Below, one piece after another: positions 46,111-56,123 of a stretch of 64,000 nucleotides of DNA. Each line of letters opens with the position of its first letter. Within the stretch, counting starts at the first letter, position 1. The DNA is from Streptococcus sanguinis (GTDB lineage: Bacteria; Bacillota; Bacilli; Lactobacillales; Streptococcaceae), in contig NZ_LS483364.1 in NCBI RefSeq assembly GCF_900475275.1, forward strand, positions 1,054,001 to 1,118,000, read 5' to 3'. Position numbers and translations under genes: made by a program. The notes beneath the pieces were generated by a model, which made no database searches, was not told the DNA's origin, and saw only the letters and a program-made list of their open reading frames with translations.

Positions 46111-46859
46111 AAAGACCTGTTCCTATCTATGAACCGCTTTATAGCTTGAAGTCTATTGCCGAGAATATCTGGATTGTTGACGGTGATTTGATTGAGATGG
46201 ATGCAGTGGTGACAAAGTTGCCTTTTTCTACCCGCATGACTGTTATCAAGTTAGCAAATGGTCAGCTCTGGTGCCATTCACCAATTCAGCCAAATCAAGC
46301 CTTGTTTGACCAGTTGGATGTTTTGGGACCAGTTGCACATCTTGTTTCGCCTAATAAGATTCACTATGCCTATATAGCTGACTGGAAGAAGCGTTATCCT
46401 GAGGCAATTGCTTGGTCTAGCCCAGGAGTGGAAGAGAGAGCAGCCAAGCAGAAAATACCAGTCTCTTTTAATGAAAAACTGACAGATGAGGCTCCAGAAG
46501 CTTGGGCAGGTCAGATAGATCAGTTGGTTTTCAAGGGAAGTACTTATATTGAGGAAGTTGTCTTTTTTCATAAGGACAGTCAAACCTTGATTTTGACAGA
46601 TTTGATTGAGAATTTTGAAACAAAACATTTTCCAAGTCAGATTCGCGGCAAGGCTTATAAATTAGTTCGAGTTGCAGCTCCGGATGGCCAGACACCTATT
46701 GACTACCGCATGACCTTTATCGGTCATCAAAAAGAAGCCAATGAATGTCTAGAGCAGATGCTGGCTTGGCAACCGGAGAAAATCATACTAGCCCACGGTT
46801 CTTGTTTTCTGGAAAATGGCAGAGCAGAACTCAGAAGAGCACTTAGGTGGATAAAATAG
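46107..46859 (+). CDS. DUF4336 family protein (metallo-beta-lactamase-like fold)
   Basis: A 250-residue soluble protein. Features recalled from the DUF4336 family are MTVIKLANGQLWCHSPI, HLVSPNKIHYAYIADWKKRYP, and ILAHGSCFLENG near the end. The family is related to metallo-beta-lactamase-fold hydrolases but lacks the full HxHxDH set. The function is unknown. It is coupled to the membrane glycosyltransferase gene by an ATGA overlap, so a role at the envelope is possible. Confidence 0.8.
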   Translation: MKRPVPIYEPLYSLKSIAENIWIVDGDLIEMDAVVTKLPFSTRMTVIKLANGQLWCHSPIQPNQALFDQLDVLGPVAHLVSPNKIHYAYIADWKKRYPEAIAWSSPGVEERAAKQKIPVSFNEKLTDEAPEAWAGQIDQLVFKGSTYIEEVVFFHKDSQTLILTDLIENFETKHFPSQIRGKAYKLVRVAAPDGQTPIDYRMTFIGHQKEANECLEQMLAWQPEKIILAHGSCFLENGRAELRRALRWIK

Positions 46860-46908
46860 GAAAAAAGTATTTATTGCCTTGTTTCAAGGAGGATATCTCT
46901 AAAATTTT

Positions 46909-47541
46909 ATGATAAAGAGAAGCTTGTTTTTTAATTTTATATACAAAATCGTTTTTCTTATGTTTCTGATTTTGCTGACCGTTTTTGTTTTTTCTTATTT
47001 GATTCATAATGGAAGTGGATATGTACGGGAAGAAGCGAGTAAGAGTGAGAGAAAAAGTGCTTATGTAGGGGTCGCTGGTGGAATTATTATTTCTGGTTTC
47101 GCTTTTGTTCGATTTCTTGAATTAACTGAGCATATCAGCAGGCATAGAAAATATCTTAAAATAATGACGGAGGAATTATCTCCAACTCCTGATTTTGAAA
47201 CAATAGAAGAAGAGGTCGACTTTCACGACAAAGAATTAAAGCTTTTGATTTATAAGAATTGCCTCATTACTTATCATAACTATTTCTGTTTTAGGAAGAT
47301 TGATTCTCAAATTTGGCAGATTTTCTTGAATAAATATCAGAAATATAGTCGATACAAGGGCAAGAAAAACAAGTCTCTTTTGCCGCCGAAGTTCTTCCTT
47401 ATTGTCAGAAATATAGATTATAGAGAACAGTTTATGCCATTTAGATACAAAGAGAAAAATTGGAGTCGCTTTAGTTCTTATCTAGCCGACCATTATCCGG
47501 CCATAGAGCTAGATGAACAAGTTCGTGAAATTGAGACGTAA
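46909..47541 (+). CDS. hypothetical protein with two transmembrane segments
   Basis: A 210-residue protein with hydrophobic segments at about residues 8-32 and 48-66, then a basic cytoplasmic region rich in aromatic residues ([35 protein letters not shown]). No conserved motif is recognised. The AAGGAGGA box is rather far (about 15 bases) from the ATG. Codon use is more AT-rich than in the neighbours. It ends just before the ung start, so the two may be co-transcribed. Confidence 0.65.
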   Translation: MIKRSLFFNFIYKIVFLMFLILLTVFVFSYLIHNGSGYVREEASKSERKSAYVGVAGGIIISGFAFVRFLELTEHISRHRKYLKIMTEELSPTPDFETIEEEVDFHDKELKLLIYKNCLITYHNYFCFRKIDSQIWQIFLNKYQKYSRYKGKKNKSLLPPKFFLIVRNIDYREQFMPFRYKEKNWSRFSSYLADHYPAIELDEQVREIET

Positions 47542-47551
47542 GGAGACATAT

Positions 47552-48205
47552 ATGCAGCATTCAGCTTGGCACGCTTTGATTAAGGAGCAATTGCCGGAAG
47601 GTTATTTTGCAAAAATCAATCATTTTTTAGATGAAGTGTATGCTTCGGGGACCATTTACCCACCTCGGGAAAAGGTTTTTAATGCGATTCAGACGACAGA
47701 TTTAGCAGATGTTAAGGTGGTTATTTTGGGGCAGGATCCCTACCACGGACCAAGACAGGCACAAGGCTTAAGTTTTTCGGTGCCTGATGACATTCCAGCT
47801 CCGCCTTCTTTGCAGAATATTCTCAAAGAACTGGCTGATGATATCGGTGTGAAAGAGTCGCATGATTTGACTTCCTGGGCTCAGCAAGGTGTTCTCTTGC
47901 TAAATGCTGGTCTGACAGTGCCTGCTGGTCAGGCCAATGCGCATGCTGGCTTAATCTGGGAGCCTTTTACTGATGCTATTATCAAGGTAGCTAATGAGAA
48001 GACCGATCCAGTTGTCTTTATCCTCTGGGGTTCTTACGCCCGCAAGAAAAAAGCCCTGATTAGCAATTCTCAACATTTGATAATCGAGTCAGCTCACCCA
48101 AGTCCGCTGTCCGCTTACCGTGGTTTCTTTGGTAGTAAACCTTTTTCTCGTACCAATGATTTTTTAGTAGCTAAGGGCTTGGAGCCTATCGATTGGTTAG
48201 CTTAG
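47552..48205 (+). CDS. ung: uracil-DNA glycosylase
   Basis: A 217-residue family 1 enzyme with [20 protein letters not shown] (catalytic Asp), LLLNAGLTV, and [13 protein letters not shown] near the C-terminus. It removes uracil from DNA. The ATG at 47552 has an AAGGAG box 8 bases upstream; the longer in-frame start lies within the preceding gene. It is followed by mutX, another DNA-hygiene gene, after 8 bases. Confidence 0.97.
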   Translation: MQHSAWHALIKEQLPEGYFAKINHFLDEVYASGTIYPPREKVFNAIQTTDLADVKVVILGQDPYHGPRQAQGLSFSVPDDIPAPPSLQNILKELADDIGVKESHDLTSWAQQGVLLLNAGLTVPAGQANAHAGLIWEPFTDAIIKVANEKTDPVVFILWGSYARKKKALISNSQHLIIESAHPSPLSAYRGFFGSKPFSRTNDFLVAKGLEPIDWLA

Positions 48206-48213
48206 GAGGTAGT

Positions 48214-48678
48214 ATGGTTCAGTTAGCAACGATTTGTTATATCGATAATGGTCGAGAGTTTCTTATGTTGCATCGCAATAAAAAGCCCAATGATGTTCAC
48301 GCTGGAAAATGGATCGGTGTCGGTGGCAAGCTAGAGCGTGGAGAAACCCCGCAGGAATGCGCTGCACGTGAGATTCTAGAGGAAACAGGTCTAAAGGCCA
48401 AGCCTGTTCTTAAAGGCGTTATCACTTTTCCAGAGTTTACTCCCAACTTGGACTGGTACACCTACGTCTTCAAGGTGACGGAGTTTGAGGGGGAATTGAT
48501 TGACTGCAACGAAGGGACTTTAGAATGGGTGCCCTATGACCAGGTTTTGTCTAAACCAACTTGGGAAGGCGATCATACTTTTGTTGAGTGGCTTCTAGAA
48601 GACAAGCCTTTCTTTTCAGCAAAGTTTGTTTATGACGGGGATAAGCTGCTGGATACGCAGGTGGACTTTTACGAATAA
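48214..48678 (+). CDS. mutX: 8-oxo-dGTP diphosphatase, Nudix family
   Basis: A 154-residue Nudix hydrolase with the complete box GVGGKLERGETPQECAAREI and continuing LEETG. The whole sequence is what I recall of streptococcal MutX, which sanitises 8-oxo-dGTP and lowers mutation. The start at ATG 48214 has a GGAGG box; an in-frame ATG 21 bases upstream overlaps ung. It lies in the ung-mutX-pyrC cluster. Confidence 0.96.
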   Translation: MVQLATICYIDNGREFLMLHRNKKPNDVHAGKWIGVGGKLERGETPQECAAREILEETGLKAKPVLKGVITFPEFTPNLDWYTYVFKVTEFEGELIDCNEGTLEWVPYDQVLSKPTWEGDHTFVEWLLEDKPFFSAKFVYDGDKLLDTQVDFYE

Positions 48679-48690
48679 GGAGATAAGACG

Positions 48691-49959
48691 ATGCTATTAA
48701 TCAAAAACGGACGAGTTATGGATCCTAAAACTGGTTTTGACCAAATTGCTGACCTCTTGGTTGAGGGGAAGAAAATCGTCAAAATCGGTCAAGATTTGCA
48801 GGCAGAAGGAGCAAAAGTGATTGACGCCAGTGGTTTGGTTGTGGCTCCAGGTTTGGTGGATATACATGTGCATTTCCGGGAGCCAGGCCAGACTCATAAG
48901 GAAGATATTCATACGGGGGCCTTGGCAGCAGCAGCAGGTGGTTTTACGACCGTTGTTATGATGGCCAATACCAATCCGACTATCTCTACGGTTGAAACTC
49001 TGAAAGAAGTACTGGAGTCGGCTAGTCGGGAAAATATCCATATCAAGTCGGTTGCAACAATTACAGAGAATTTTGATGGGCAGCATCTGACAGATTTCCA
49101 AGGTCTTTTGGCAGCTGGTGCAGTAGGTTTTTCTGATGACGGTATTCCGCTGACCAACGCTGGCATTGTCCGCCAAGCCCTCGTAGAAGCGCGTAAAAAT
49201 AACACCTTTATCAGCTTGCACGAGGAAGATCCCAATCTCAACGGCATACTTGGTTTTAACGAGCATATTGCCAAAGAGCATTTTCATATCTGCGGCGCGA
49301 CAGGTGTGGCAGAGTACAGCATGGTTGCCCGCGATGTTATGATTGCTTATGATGCCAAGGCTCATGTGCATATCCAGCATTTGTCCAAGGCTGAGAGTGT
49401 AAAGGTGGTGGAATTCGCTCAGAAGCTAGGCGCTCAAGTCACTGCTGAAGCAGCGCCTCAGCACTTCTCGAAGACAGAAGCTCTGCTATTGACAAAGGGC
49501 AGCAATGCTAAGATGAATCCGCCTCTGCGCTTAGAATCGGACCGTCTGGCGGTTATCGAGGGGCTCAAGTCTGGTGTCATTTCTGTCATTGCGACGGACC
49601 ATGCTCCACATCATGCTGACGAGAAAAATGTAGCCGATATCACTCAGGCGCCTTCTGGTATGACTGGGCTTGAGACTTCGCTTTCTCTGGGACTGACCTA
49701 CTTGGTAGAGGCTGGTCATCTGAGCTTGATGGAGCTTTTGGAGAAAATGACATTTAATCCAGCTCAGTTGTATGGTTTTGATGCTGGATTCATCGCTCAG
49801 GATGGTCCTGCTGATTTGACAATATTTGATCCAGAAGCAGATAGACTTGTGACTGACCACTTTGCCTCCAAGGCAGCCAATTCACCTTTTGTTGGTGAAA
49901 AGCTGAAAGGCCAAGTGAAGTTTACTATCTGTGATGGGGAAGTTGTCTTTAAAGGATAA
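48691..49959 (+). CDS. pyrC: dihydroorotase
   Basis: A 422-residue zinc enzyme of the amidohydrolase family with [16 protein letters not shown] (first metal ligands), [19 protein letters not shown] and [14 protein letters not shown] (catalytic Asp). It closes carbamoyl aspartate to dihydroorotate, two steps before PyrE. Unlike pyrK-pyrD and pyrF it has no PyrR attenuator here; it follows mutX by 12 bases. Confidence 0.97.
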   Translation: MLLIKNGRVMDPKTGFDQIADLLVEGKKIVKIGQDLQAEGAKVIDASGLVVAPGLVDIHVHFREPGQTHKEDIHTGALAAAAGGFTTVVMMANTNPTISTVETLKEVLESASRENIHIKSVATITENFDGQHLTDFQGLLAAGAVGFSDDGIPLTNAGIVRQALVEARKNNTFISLHEEDPNLNGILGFNEHIAKEHFHICGATGVAEYSMVARDVMIAYDAKAHVHIQHLSKAESVKVVEFAQKLGAQVTAEAAPQHFSKTEALLLTKGSNAKMNPPLRLESDRLAVIEGLKSGVISVIATDHAPHHADEKNVADITQAPSGMTGLETSLSLGLTYLVEAGHLSLMELLEKMTFNPAQLYGFDAGFIAQDGPADLTIFDPEADRLVTDHFASKAANSPFVGEKLKGQVKFTICDGEVVFKG

Positions 49960-49967
49960 TGCAGATT

Positions 49968-49996
49968 AGACTCTGATGAATTTCAGGGTCTTTTTT
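49968..49996 (+). terminator. terminator after pyrC
   Basis: AGACTCTGA pairs with TCAGGGTCT (one G-U), followed by T6. Confidence 0.85.
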
Positions 49997-50005
49997 AACA
50001 CAGAA

Positions 50006-50031
50006 AATTTTCTAGTAATTTTCTGAAAAAC
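50006..50031. promoter_or_regulatory. two overlapping CodY-like boxes upstream of nt5e
   Basis: Compared with the CodY consensus AATTTTCWGAAAATT, positions 50017-50031 match 13 of 15 and positions 50006-50020 match 12 of 15; they overlap by four bases. Overlapping boxes are a known arrangement for CodY. A promoter -10 TATAAT lies at 50085-50090, so CodY bound here would be upstream of the polymerase site. Confidence 0.5.
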
Positions 50032-50122
50032 CGAATGTTTGTTAAAATAGTAGTGGTTTAGTTCCTTTTTAAGCAAAAAAGATGTATAATATAACAAAAT
50101 ACTAAAGAGGAGTGTTCGTTAT

Positions 50123-52279
50123 ATGAAGAAGAAATTTTTCATCTTACCTGTTCTATCAACAGTGCTTTTGGCACCTGCTTTTTTGGCTCATCAAGTCTCT
50201 GCAGAAGAGGCACAGGCTAGTCCAGAGCCGGCAACGACTGAGTTGACCAATCAGCCAGCTGCTGAGACAGCTTCTGAAGCGCAACTAACTGCTCCAGCAG
50301 CTTCAGCAGAAGAAAAGCCAGCAGATAGTCAGAATACAGCTGCTCCAGCTGGTCCAGCTGCGACAGAAGCCGCTGCAGCACCAGCCCAGTCAGAAAATCT
50401 ACCAGAGGCTACGATTCTCCATACTAACGATGTGCATGGTCGCATCGTAGAGGAAAAAGGCGTTATCGGTGATGCTAAGCTGGCAACTGTCATCAAGGAA
50501 GAGCGCGCTAAAAATCCTAAAGTGCTAGTTGTGGATGCGGGTGATGCCTTCCAGGGTCTGCCAATTTCCAATAGTTCAAAAGGGGAGGAACGTGCGAAAA
50601 TCCTCAATGAAATTGGCTACGATGCTATGGCAGTCGGGAACCATGAGTTTGACTTTGGTCTAGATGAGGCAAAGAAATACAAGGAAATTCTTAAATTCCC
50701 ACTTCTCAGCTCCAATACCTACGCTAATAATGCTCGAGTTTTCCAAGCCTCTACCATTGTAGACAAGGACCCAGCGGTTGAGGGAGATGAGTTTGTGGTA
50801 ATCGGTGTGACAACACCAGAAACTTCTACAAAAACTCACCCTAAAAACATCCAAGGTGTGACCTTCACTGATCCAATCACAGAAGTTAATCGGGTTATTG
50901 ACGAAATTGAAGCACGCGCAGCGGCAGAAGGAAAGAACTACAAAAACTACGTTGTTTTGGCTCACTTAGGTGTTGACACGACCACACCGACTGAGTGGCG
51001 CGGCTCAACATTGGCTGAAGCCCTTTCTAAAAATCCTAAGCTCAAAGGTAAGCGTGTAACCGTTATTGACGGCCACTCCCACACAGTAGAGTCTACCACT
51101 TATGGTGATAATGTAACTTACAACCAGACCGGTAGCTATCTACACAATATCGGAAAAGTGACTTTCAAGGCCAATCAGCTTCTGGGAAATCCTCAGCAAA
51201 TCTCTGCTGAAACAGCTAAAAAAGTCGCTCCAGACCCAGTTGTAGCAGACATGGTCAGCAAGATTAAAGCTAGGTACGACGCAGATAATGCCAAGGTTAT
51301 TGTGGCAAACAGTCCTGTAGAGCTTAATGGTGACCGTGAAAATGTCCGTGTTCGGGAAACCAATCTGGGTAATGTTGTAGCCGATGCTCTCTACGATTAT
51401 GGTCAAACTGGCTTTGCCAATAAAACAGACCTGGCTGTTACTAACGGCGGTGGCCTGCGTGAAACTATTGCTAAAGACAAGCCAATCACCAAGGGAGATG
51501 TCATCGCCGTATTGCCTTTCGGGAACACTATTTCGCAAATCAAGGTAACTGGTCAAAACATCGCAGATATGTTTGCCAAATCTCTGGGCTCTATTCTTCA
51601 GGAAAAAGATGGCAAGCCTGTGCTGGATGAGAACGGACAACCCTTGCTAGAACCAAGCGGTGGTTACCTGCAAATCTCTGGGGCTAAAGTCTACTACGAC
51701 ACGACTCTGACAGCTAATCAGCGTGTCCTCCACATTGAGATTAAGAACAAAGAAACGGGTGTTTATGAGCCTCTTGATCCAAATAAGACCTACTATCTGA
51801 CGACCAATGACTTCTTGGCTGCTGGTGGGGATGGCTATACCATGCTGGGTGGCCCTCGCGAGGAAGGACCATCTATGGATGTGGCCTTCGCAGACTATCT
51901 GGCAAAAGCTGATTTGACAGCCTATGCGGTTATCAATCCAAACTCACGCGCTATCTCTATTTCATCCACTAAGGATACAGATGGTGATGGCTACAAAGAT
52001 ATTGAAGAAATCAAGCAAGGAACGGATCCGGCTAATGCGGCTTCCTACCCAGCTGGCTCCAAAGCAGTTGATCCTGGAAAACAGGCAGCGCCACTGGTTA
52101 ACACGCCAAATCAAACCAAGCAAGTAGCAGTTCATGTTGCCAAGACCTTCACTAAGGATCCTGCAGCTAAAGAACTGCCACAGACAGGCAGCGAATCAAC
52201 AGTTGCCCTGAGCTTAGTTGGTATGGTTTTAGGATTCTTTGGATTGGCAGGAATCAAGAAAAGTCACAAAGAAGACTAG
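50123..52279 (+). CDS. nt5e: LPXTG-anchored ecto-5'-nucleotidase
   Basis: A 718-residue surface protein. The signal peptide is cleaved near AQA/VSA at about residue 28, followed by an Ala/Pro/Glu-rich linker to about residue 92. The metallophosphatase domain has ILHTNDVHGRI at residues 98-108 and GNHEFDFG near 172. The 5'-nucleotidase C-terminal domain has TNGGGLRETI and TNDFLAAGGDGYTML. A calcium-type DTDGDGYKDIEE repeat follows, and the sortase signal LPQTG at residue 685 with a hydrophobic tail. In S. sanguinis the homologous enzyme makes adenosine from extracellular nucleotides and dampens host responses. It is monocistronic. Confidence 0.95.
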   Translation: MKKKFFILPVLSTVLLAPAFLAHQVSAEEAQASPEPATTELTNQPAAETASEAQLTAPAASAEEKPADSQNTAAPAGPAATEAAAAPAQSENLPEATILHTNDVHGRIVEEKGVIGDAKLATVIKEERAKNPKVLVVDAGDAFQGLPISNSSKGEERAKILNEIGYDAMAVGNHEFDFGLDEAKKYKEILKFPLLSSNTYANNARVFQASTIVDKDPAVEGDEFVVIGVTTPETSTKTHPKNIQGVTFTDPITEVNRVIDEIEARAAAEGKNYKNYVVLAHLGVDTTTPTEWRGSTLAEALSKNPKLKGKRVTVIDGHSHTVESTTYGDNVTYNQTGSYLHNIGKVTFKANQLLGNPQQISAETAKKVAPDPVVADMVSKIKARYDADNAKVIVANSPVELNGDRENVRVRETNLGNVVADALYDYGQTGFANKTDLAVTNGGGLRETIAKDKPITKGDVIAVLPFGNTISQIKVTGQNIADMFAKSLGSILQEKDGKPVLDENGQPLLEPSGGYLQISGAKVYYDTTLTANQRVLHIEIKNKETGVYEPLDPNKTYYLTTNDFLAAGGDGYTMLGGPREEGPSMDVAFADYLAKADLTAYAVINPNSRAISISSTKDTDGDGYKDIEEIKQGTDPANAASYPAGSKAVDPGKQAAPLVNTPNQTKQVAVHVAKTFTKDPAAKELPQTGSESTVALSLVGMVLGFFGLAGIKKSHKED

Positions 52280-52293
52280 TTAGAAGACACAAT

Positions 52294-52320
52294 AAAACGG
52301 AAGTTGTTCACTTCCGTTTT
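52294..52320. terminator. bidirectional terminator between nt5e and plsY
   Basis: AAAACGGAAGT pairs with ACTTCCGTTTT; the A and T edges serve both convergent genes. Confidence 0.85.
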
Positions 52321-52969
52321 ATTTCTTAGCCTCAGGATTTTGATGTGTGATATTCAAGCCCCAAGGGATTAAGTTTTCTTTTTTCTGCTTTATACGTTGG
52401 ATATTGTCCTTGTGCCGGAGGATAATAATCAAGGCTAGCGCAATGATAATCAGAGTGAAGAAGAGGTCATAGTTGGGCAGGATAAAGCCGACTAGAGGAA
52501 AAAGCAGCGCCGACAGGATGGCGATAACTGCCGAAAGCACACTTGCCAGAGAAATCATACTTCCCAGATAAAGGATGCTGGCAAAGATAACAATCAGATA
52601 AATAAAGAAGGCTGGTGAGAAGCCCAGAACAACCCCTGCACTGGTTGCCACAGCCTTGCCGCCCTTAAAGCCAGCAAAGATAGGAAAAGTATGGCCAATC
52701 ACAGCCAAGAGGCCAAAGATAAGCGGCGAAACTCCCTCAATATGCAAAAAGAAAGGCAGCAGGGTCGCTGCAGTTCCTTTGAGAAAGTCGATAGCAAAAG
52801 TAGCCGTTCCCGCGGTCTTTCCCAAAATTCGGAAAGTATTGGTCGTTCCGGTATTGCCGCTGCCGTATTCTCTCAGGTTCTTTTTAAAGAAAATTTGCCC
52901 AATCCAAAGTCCAGTCGGAATAGAGCCCAGTAAGTATGCTAGTATTAATCCAATTATCGTGTTCATCAT
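52319..52969 (-). CDS. plsY: glycerol-3-phosphate acyltransferase PlsY
   Basis: A 216-residue protein with five or more membrane segments and the PlsY loops [53 protein letters not shown] and a C-terminal LRHKDNIQR. It uses acyl phosphate to make lysophosphatidate, the first step of phospholipid synthesis. It is divergent from parE, as in other streptococci. Two adjacent ATGs at the start leave the exact first residue open. Confidence 0.96.
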   Translation of the reverse strand: MMNTIIGLILAYLLGSIPTGLWIGQIFFKKNLREYGSGNTGTTNTFRILGKTAGTATFAIDFLKGTAATLLPFFLHIEGVSPLIFGLLAVIGHTFPIFAGFKGGKAVATSAGVVLGFSPAFFIYLIVIFASILYLGSMISLASVLSAVIAILSALLFPLVGFILPNYDLFFTLIIIALALIIILRHKDNIQRIKQKKENLIPWGLNITHQNPEAKK

Positions 52970-53159
52970 GATTTTATTATACCATTATTTCGCTTTCTTA
53001 CAATAGAAAAGGATAGAATTTATAGCAGGAAATGTCTACTCGGATATTGGATTGTTCTTCGTGTAAAATCAGTTCTTATCAGCAGTTTTTTCAAAAAAAT
53101 CTTTGCAATATTTGCCAAAAACTTGTAAGATAGAAAAGATGAATCATTAGGAGGTTCTT

Positions 53160-55103
53160 GTGGCAAAAAAGGAAATCAATATTAACAATTATAATGACGA
53201 TGCCATTCAGGTATTAGAAGGGTTGGATGCCGTCCGCAAGCGTCCAGGGATGTATATCGGATCGACCGACGGAGCTGGACTCCACCATCTGGTCTGGGAG
53301 ATTGTGGACAATGCTGTTGATGAGGCCCTGTCAGGCTTCGGCGACCGGATCGATGTGACGATCAACAAGGACGGCAGTTTGACCGTCGCAGACCACGGAC
53401 GCGGGATGCCAGTCGGCAAGCACGCTATGGGTATTCCTACGGTTGAAGTCATCTTCACCGTTCTCCACGCCGGTGGTAAGTTCGGCCAAGGTGGCTATAA
53501 GACCTCAGGTGGTCTCCACGGTGTAGGTTCCTCTGTTGTCAACGCCCTGTCCAGCTGGCTGGAAGTGGAAATCACGCGGGATGGGACTGTTTACAAGCAG
53601 CGCTTTGAAAATGGTGGGAAACCAGTCACTACGCTCAAGAAAATCGGCACTGCACCTAAGTCTAAGTCTGGGACCAAAGTGACCTTCATGCCGGATGATA
53701 CGATTTTTTCAACGACAGACTTCAAGTACAACACCATTGCGGAGCGGCTTAAGGAATCAGCCTTCCTGCTCAAGAACGTCCGCCTATCGCTGACTGATGA
53801 GCGGACTGACGAAGAAGTAGAATTTCACTATGAAAACGGAGTTGAAGACTTTGTCAGCTACCTCAATGAAGACAAGGAAACCCTGACCCCTGTCCTCTAT
53901 TTCGAGGGCGAAGAGAGCGGCTTCCAAGTTCAGGTGGCCCTTCAGTACAACGACGGCTACGCCGATAATATCCTATCCTTTGTCAATAATGTTCGCACCA
54001 AGGACGGCGGGACTCACGAGACGGGACTCAAGACCGCTATTACCAAGGCCATGAACGACTATGCCAGAAAGACCGGCCTGCTCAAGGAAAAGGACAAGAA
54101 TCTAGAAGGATCGGACTACCGCGAAGGTTTGGCTGCTGTCCTGTCCATCCTGGTCCCTGAGGCGCACCTGCAGTTTGAGGGTCAGACCAAGGACAAGCTG
54201 GGCAGTCCTTTGGCTCGTCCGGCCGTGGACTCCATCGTCTCTGACAAGCTGACTTTCTTCCTCTTGGAAAATGGTGAGCTAGCTTCCAATCTCATCCGCA
54301 AAGCTATCAAGGCTAGAGATGCCAGGGAAGCAGCCCGTAAAGCACGTGACGAAAGCCGGAATGGCAAGAAGAATAAAAAAGACAAGGGCTTGCTCTCTGG
54401 TAAGCTGACTCCAGCCCAATCCAAGAATCCAGCCAAGAACGAACTCTATCTGGTCGAGGGAGACTCTGCCGGTGGTTCTGCCAAGCAAGGCCGTGACCGT
54501 AAGTTCCAAGCCATCCTGCCTCTGCGCGGTAAGGTTATCAATACTGCTAAGGCTAAGATGGCCGACATTCTCAAGAACGAAGAAATCAACACCATGATCT
54601 ACACGATTGGAGCAGGTGTTGGGTCAGACTTTACCCTTGAGGATGCCAACTATGACAAGATCATCATCATGACCGATGCGGACACCGACGGTGCCCATAT
54701 CCAGACCTTGCTGCTGACCTTTTTCTATCGCTATATGCGCCCGCTAGTCGAGGCTGGCCGCGTCTATATCGCCCTGCCGCCTCTCTACAAGATGTCCAAG
54801 GGCAAGGGCAAGAGCGAAGTCGTCGAGTATGCCTGGACCGATGGTGAGCTGGATGACCTGCGCCGCAAGTTTGGCAAGGGAGCTATGCTTCAGCGCTACA
54901 AGGGGCTCGGTGAAATGAACGCCGACCAACTCTGGGAGACAACCATGAATCCCGACACTCGCACCCTCATCCGTGTCACCATCGAAGACCTGGCTCGCGC
55001 CGAACGCCGCGTCAATGTCCTCATGGGCGACAAGGTCGAACCACGCCGCAAGTGGATTGAGGATAATGTCAAGTTTACGCTTGAGGAAGTAACAGTATTT
55101 TAA
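53160..55103 (+). CDS. parE: DNA topoisomerase IV subunit B
   Basis: A 647-residue type IIA topoisomerase subunit. The GHKL ATPase domain has PGMYIGSTDGAGLHHLVWEI and VDNAVDEAL, with GGLHGVGSS for ATP. The TOPRIM domain has LVEGDSAGGSAKQGRD and PLRGKVINTA, and IMTDADTDGAHI binds metal. With ParC it separates linked daughter chromosomes. The GTG start at 53160 follows AGGAGG. In related genomes parC lies close downstream; here 4.8 kb of accessory genes intervene. Confidence 0.98.
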   Translation: MAKKEININNYNDDAIQVLEGLDAVRKRPGMYIGSTDGAGLHHLVWEIVDNAVDEALSGFGDRIDVTINKDGSLTVADHGRGMPVGKHAMGIPTVEVIFTVLHAGGKFGQGGYKTSGGLHGVGSSVVNALSSWLEVEITRDGTVYKQRFENGGKPVTTLKKIGTAPKSKSGTKVTFMPDDTIFSTTDFKYNTIAERLKESAFLLKNVRLSLTDERTDEEVEFHYENGVEDFVSYLNEDKETLTPVLYFEGEESGFQVQVALQYNDGYADNILSFVNNVRTKDGGTHETGLKTAITKAMNDYARKTGLLKEKDKNLEGSDYREGLAAVLSILVPEAHLQFEGQTKDKLGSPLARPAVDSIVSDKLTFFLLENGELASNLIRKAIKARDAREAARKARDESRNGKKNKKDKGLLSGKLTPAQSKNPAKNELYLVEGDSAGGSAKQGRDRKFQAILPLRGKVINTAKAKMADILKNEEINTMIYTIGAGVGSDFTLEDANYDKIIIMTDADTDGAHIQTLLLTFFYRYMRPLVEAGRVYIALPPLYKMSKGKGKSEVVEYAWTDGELDDLRRKFGKGAMLQRYKGLGEMNADQLWETTMNPDTRTLIRVTIEDLARAERRVNVLMGDKVEPRRKWIEDNVKFTLEEVTVF

Positions 55104-55121
55104 GAATAAGAGGAATAGTTA

Positions 55122-56123
55122 TTGAAAGTCATAGAATTATTTGCAGGTGCTGGAGGTCTTGCGCTAGGTATTGAAAGAGCAGGCTTTGAGTCTATTGGTT
55201 TAATTGAATTTGATAAAGCTGCATCTGAAACATTAAAGAGTAATAGACCTGATTGGAATGTTATTCATGAGGATATTGAAAAAATTTCTCCCTTAAATTT
55301 AGAAGAATTATTCAATATAAGAAAAGGGGAGCTAGATTTACTCAGTGGAGGCGCACCATGTCAATCTTTTTCTTATGCAGGAAATCGTCTAGGACTTGAA
55401 GATGCCCGTGGCACTTTGTTTTATCACTATGCTGTATTTTTAGATAAACTACAACCCAAAATGTTTTTATTTGAAAACGTAAGAGGATTAGTTACACATG
55501 ATAAAGGTAGAACATTTAGAACGATTATGGAAATTTTTGAGGCAGAAGGATATACTGTGCAATGGCGAGTGTTGAATGCTTGGGATTATGGTGTTGCTCA
55601 AAAACGTGAACGTATGATTATGGTTGGAATTAGAAATGACTTAACTGACAAAATAACTTTCGAGTATCCAGAACCTCATGATTATAAACCAGTGTTAAAG
55701 GATATTCTATTAGATTGTCCATCAAGTGTTGGTGCTCAATATTCAGATTATAAGAAAAAGATTTTTGAACTTGTACCACCTGGAGGTTATTGGAGAGACA
55801 TTCCTGAAAATATTGCTAAAGAGTATATGAAATCTACTTGGGATATGGGAGGTGGAAGAACCGGGATTCTAAGACGAATGAGTTTGGATGAACCTTCTCT
55901 TACAGTTCTAACTTCACCAACTCAAAAACAAACCGAACGGTGTCATCCATTAGAATCTCGCCCATTTACTGTTAGAGAAAATGCTCGGATTCAAAGTTTC
56001 CCAGATGATTGGGAGTTTCAAGGTAGTGTTGGAAATCAATATAAACAAGTAGGTAATGCTGTTCCAGTTAATCTTGCTTATGAAGTAGGAAAAAAAATAA
56101 GAGAAAGTTTGGAGATGTTATGA
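55122..56123 (+). CDS. DNA (cytosine-5) methyltransferase
   Basis: A 333-residue C5-methyltransferase with motif I IELFAGAGGLALGIERAG, motif IV GGAPCQSFSYAGNRLG with the catalytic Cys80, motif VI FENVRGL, motif VIII QKRERMIMVGIR and motif X QVGNAVPVNLAYEVG. The target recognition domain lies at about residues 200-270. The TTG start at 55122 has an AGAGGAA box. It is clearly more AT-rich than parE. It overlaps the restriction gene by 4 bases. By its partner it should modify a GGNCC- or GGWCC-type site to protect host DNA; the exact site is inference. Confidence 0.95.
   Translation: MKVIELFAGAGGLALGIERAGFESIGLIEFDKAASETLKSNRPDWNVIHEDIEKISPLNLEELFNIRKGELDLLSGGAPCQSFSYAGNRLGLEDARGTLFYHYAVFLDKLQPKMFLFENVRGLVTHDKGRTFRTIMEIFEAEGYTVQWRVLNAWDYGVAQKRERMIMVGIRNDLTDKITFEYPEPHDYKPVLKDILLDCPSSVGAQYSDYKKKIFELVPPGGYWRDIPENIAKEYMKSTWDMGGGRTGILRRMSLDEPSLTVLTSPTQKQTERCHPLESRPFTVRENARIQSFPDDWEFQGSVGNQYKQVGNAVPVNLAYEVGKKIRESLEML

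Noticed and set aside
48697..49380. A 227-codon antisense frame within pyrC
   Set aside because: It is a shadow of a strongly conserved dihydroorotase gene with no start signals.
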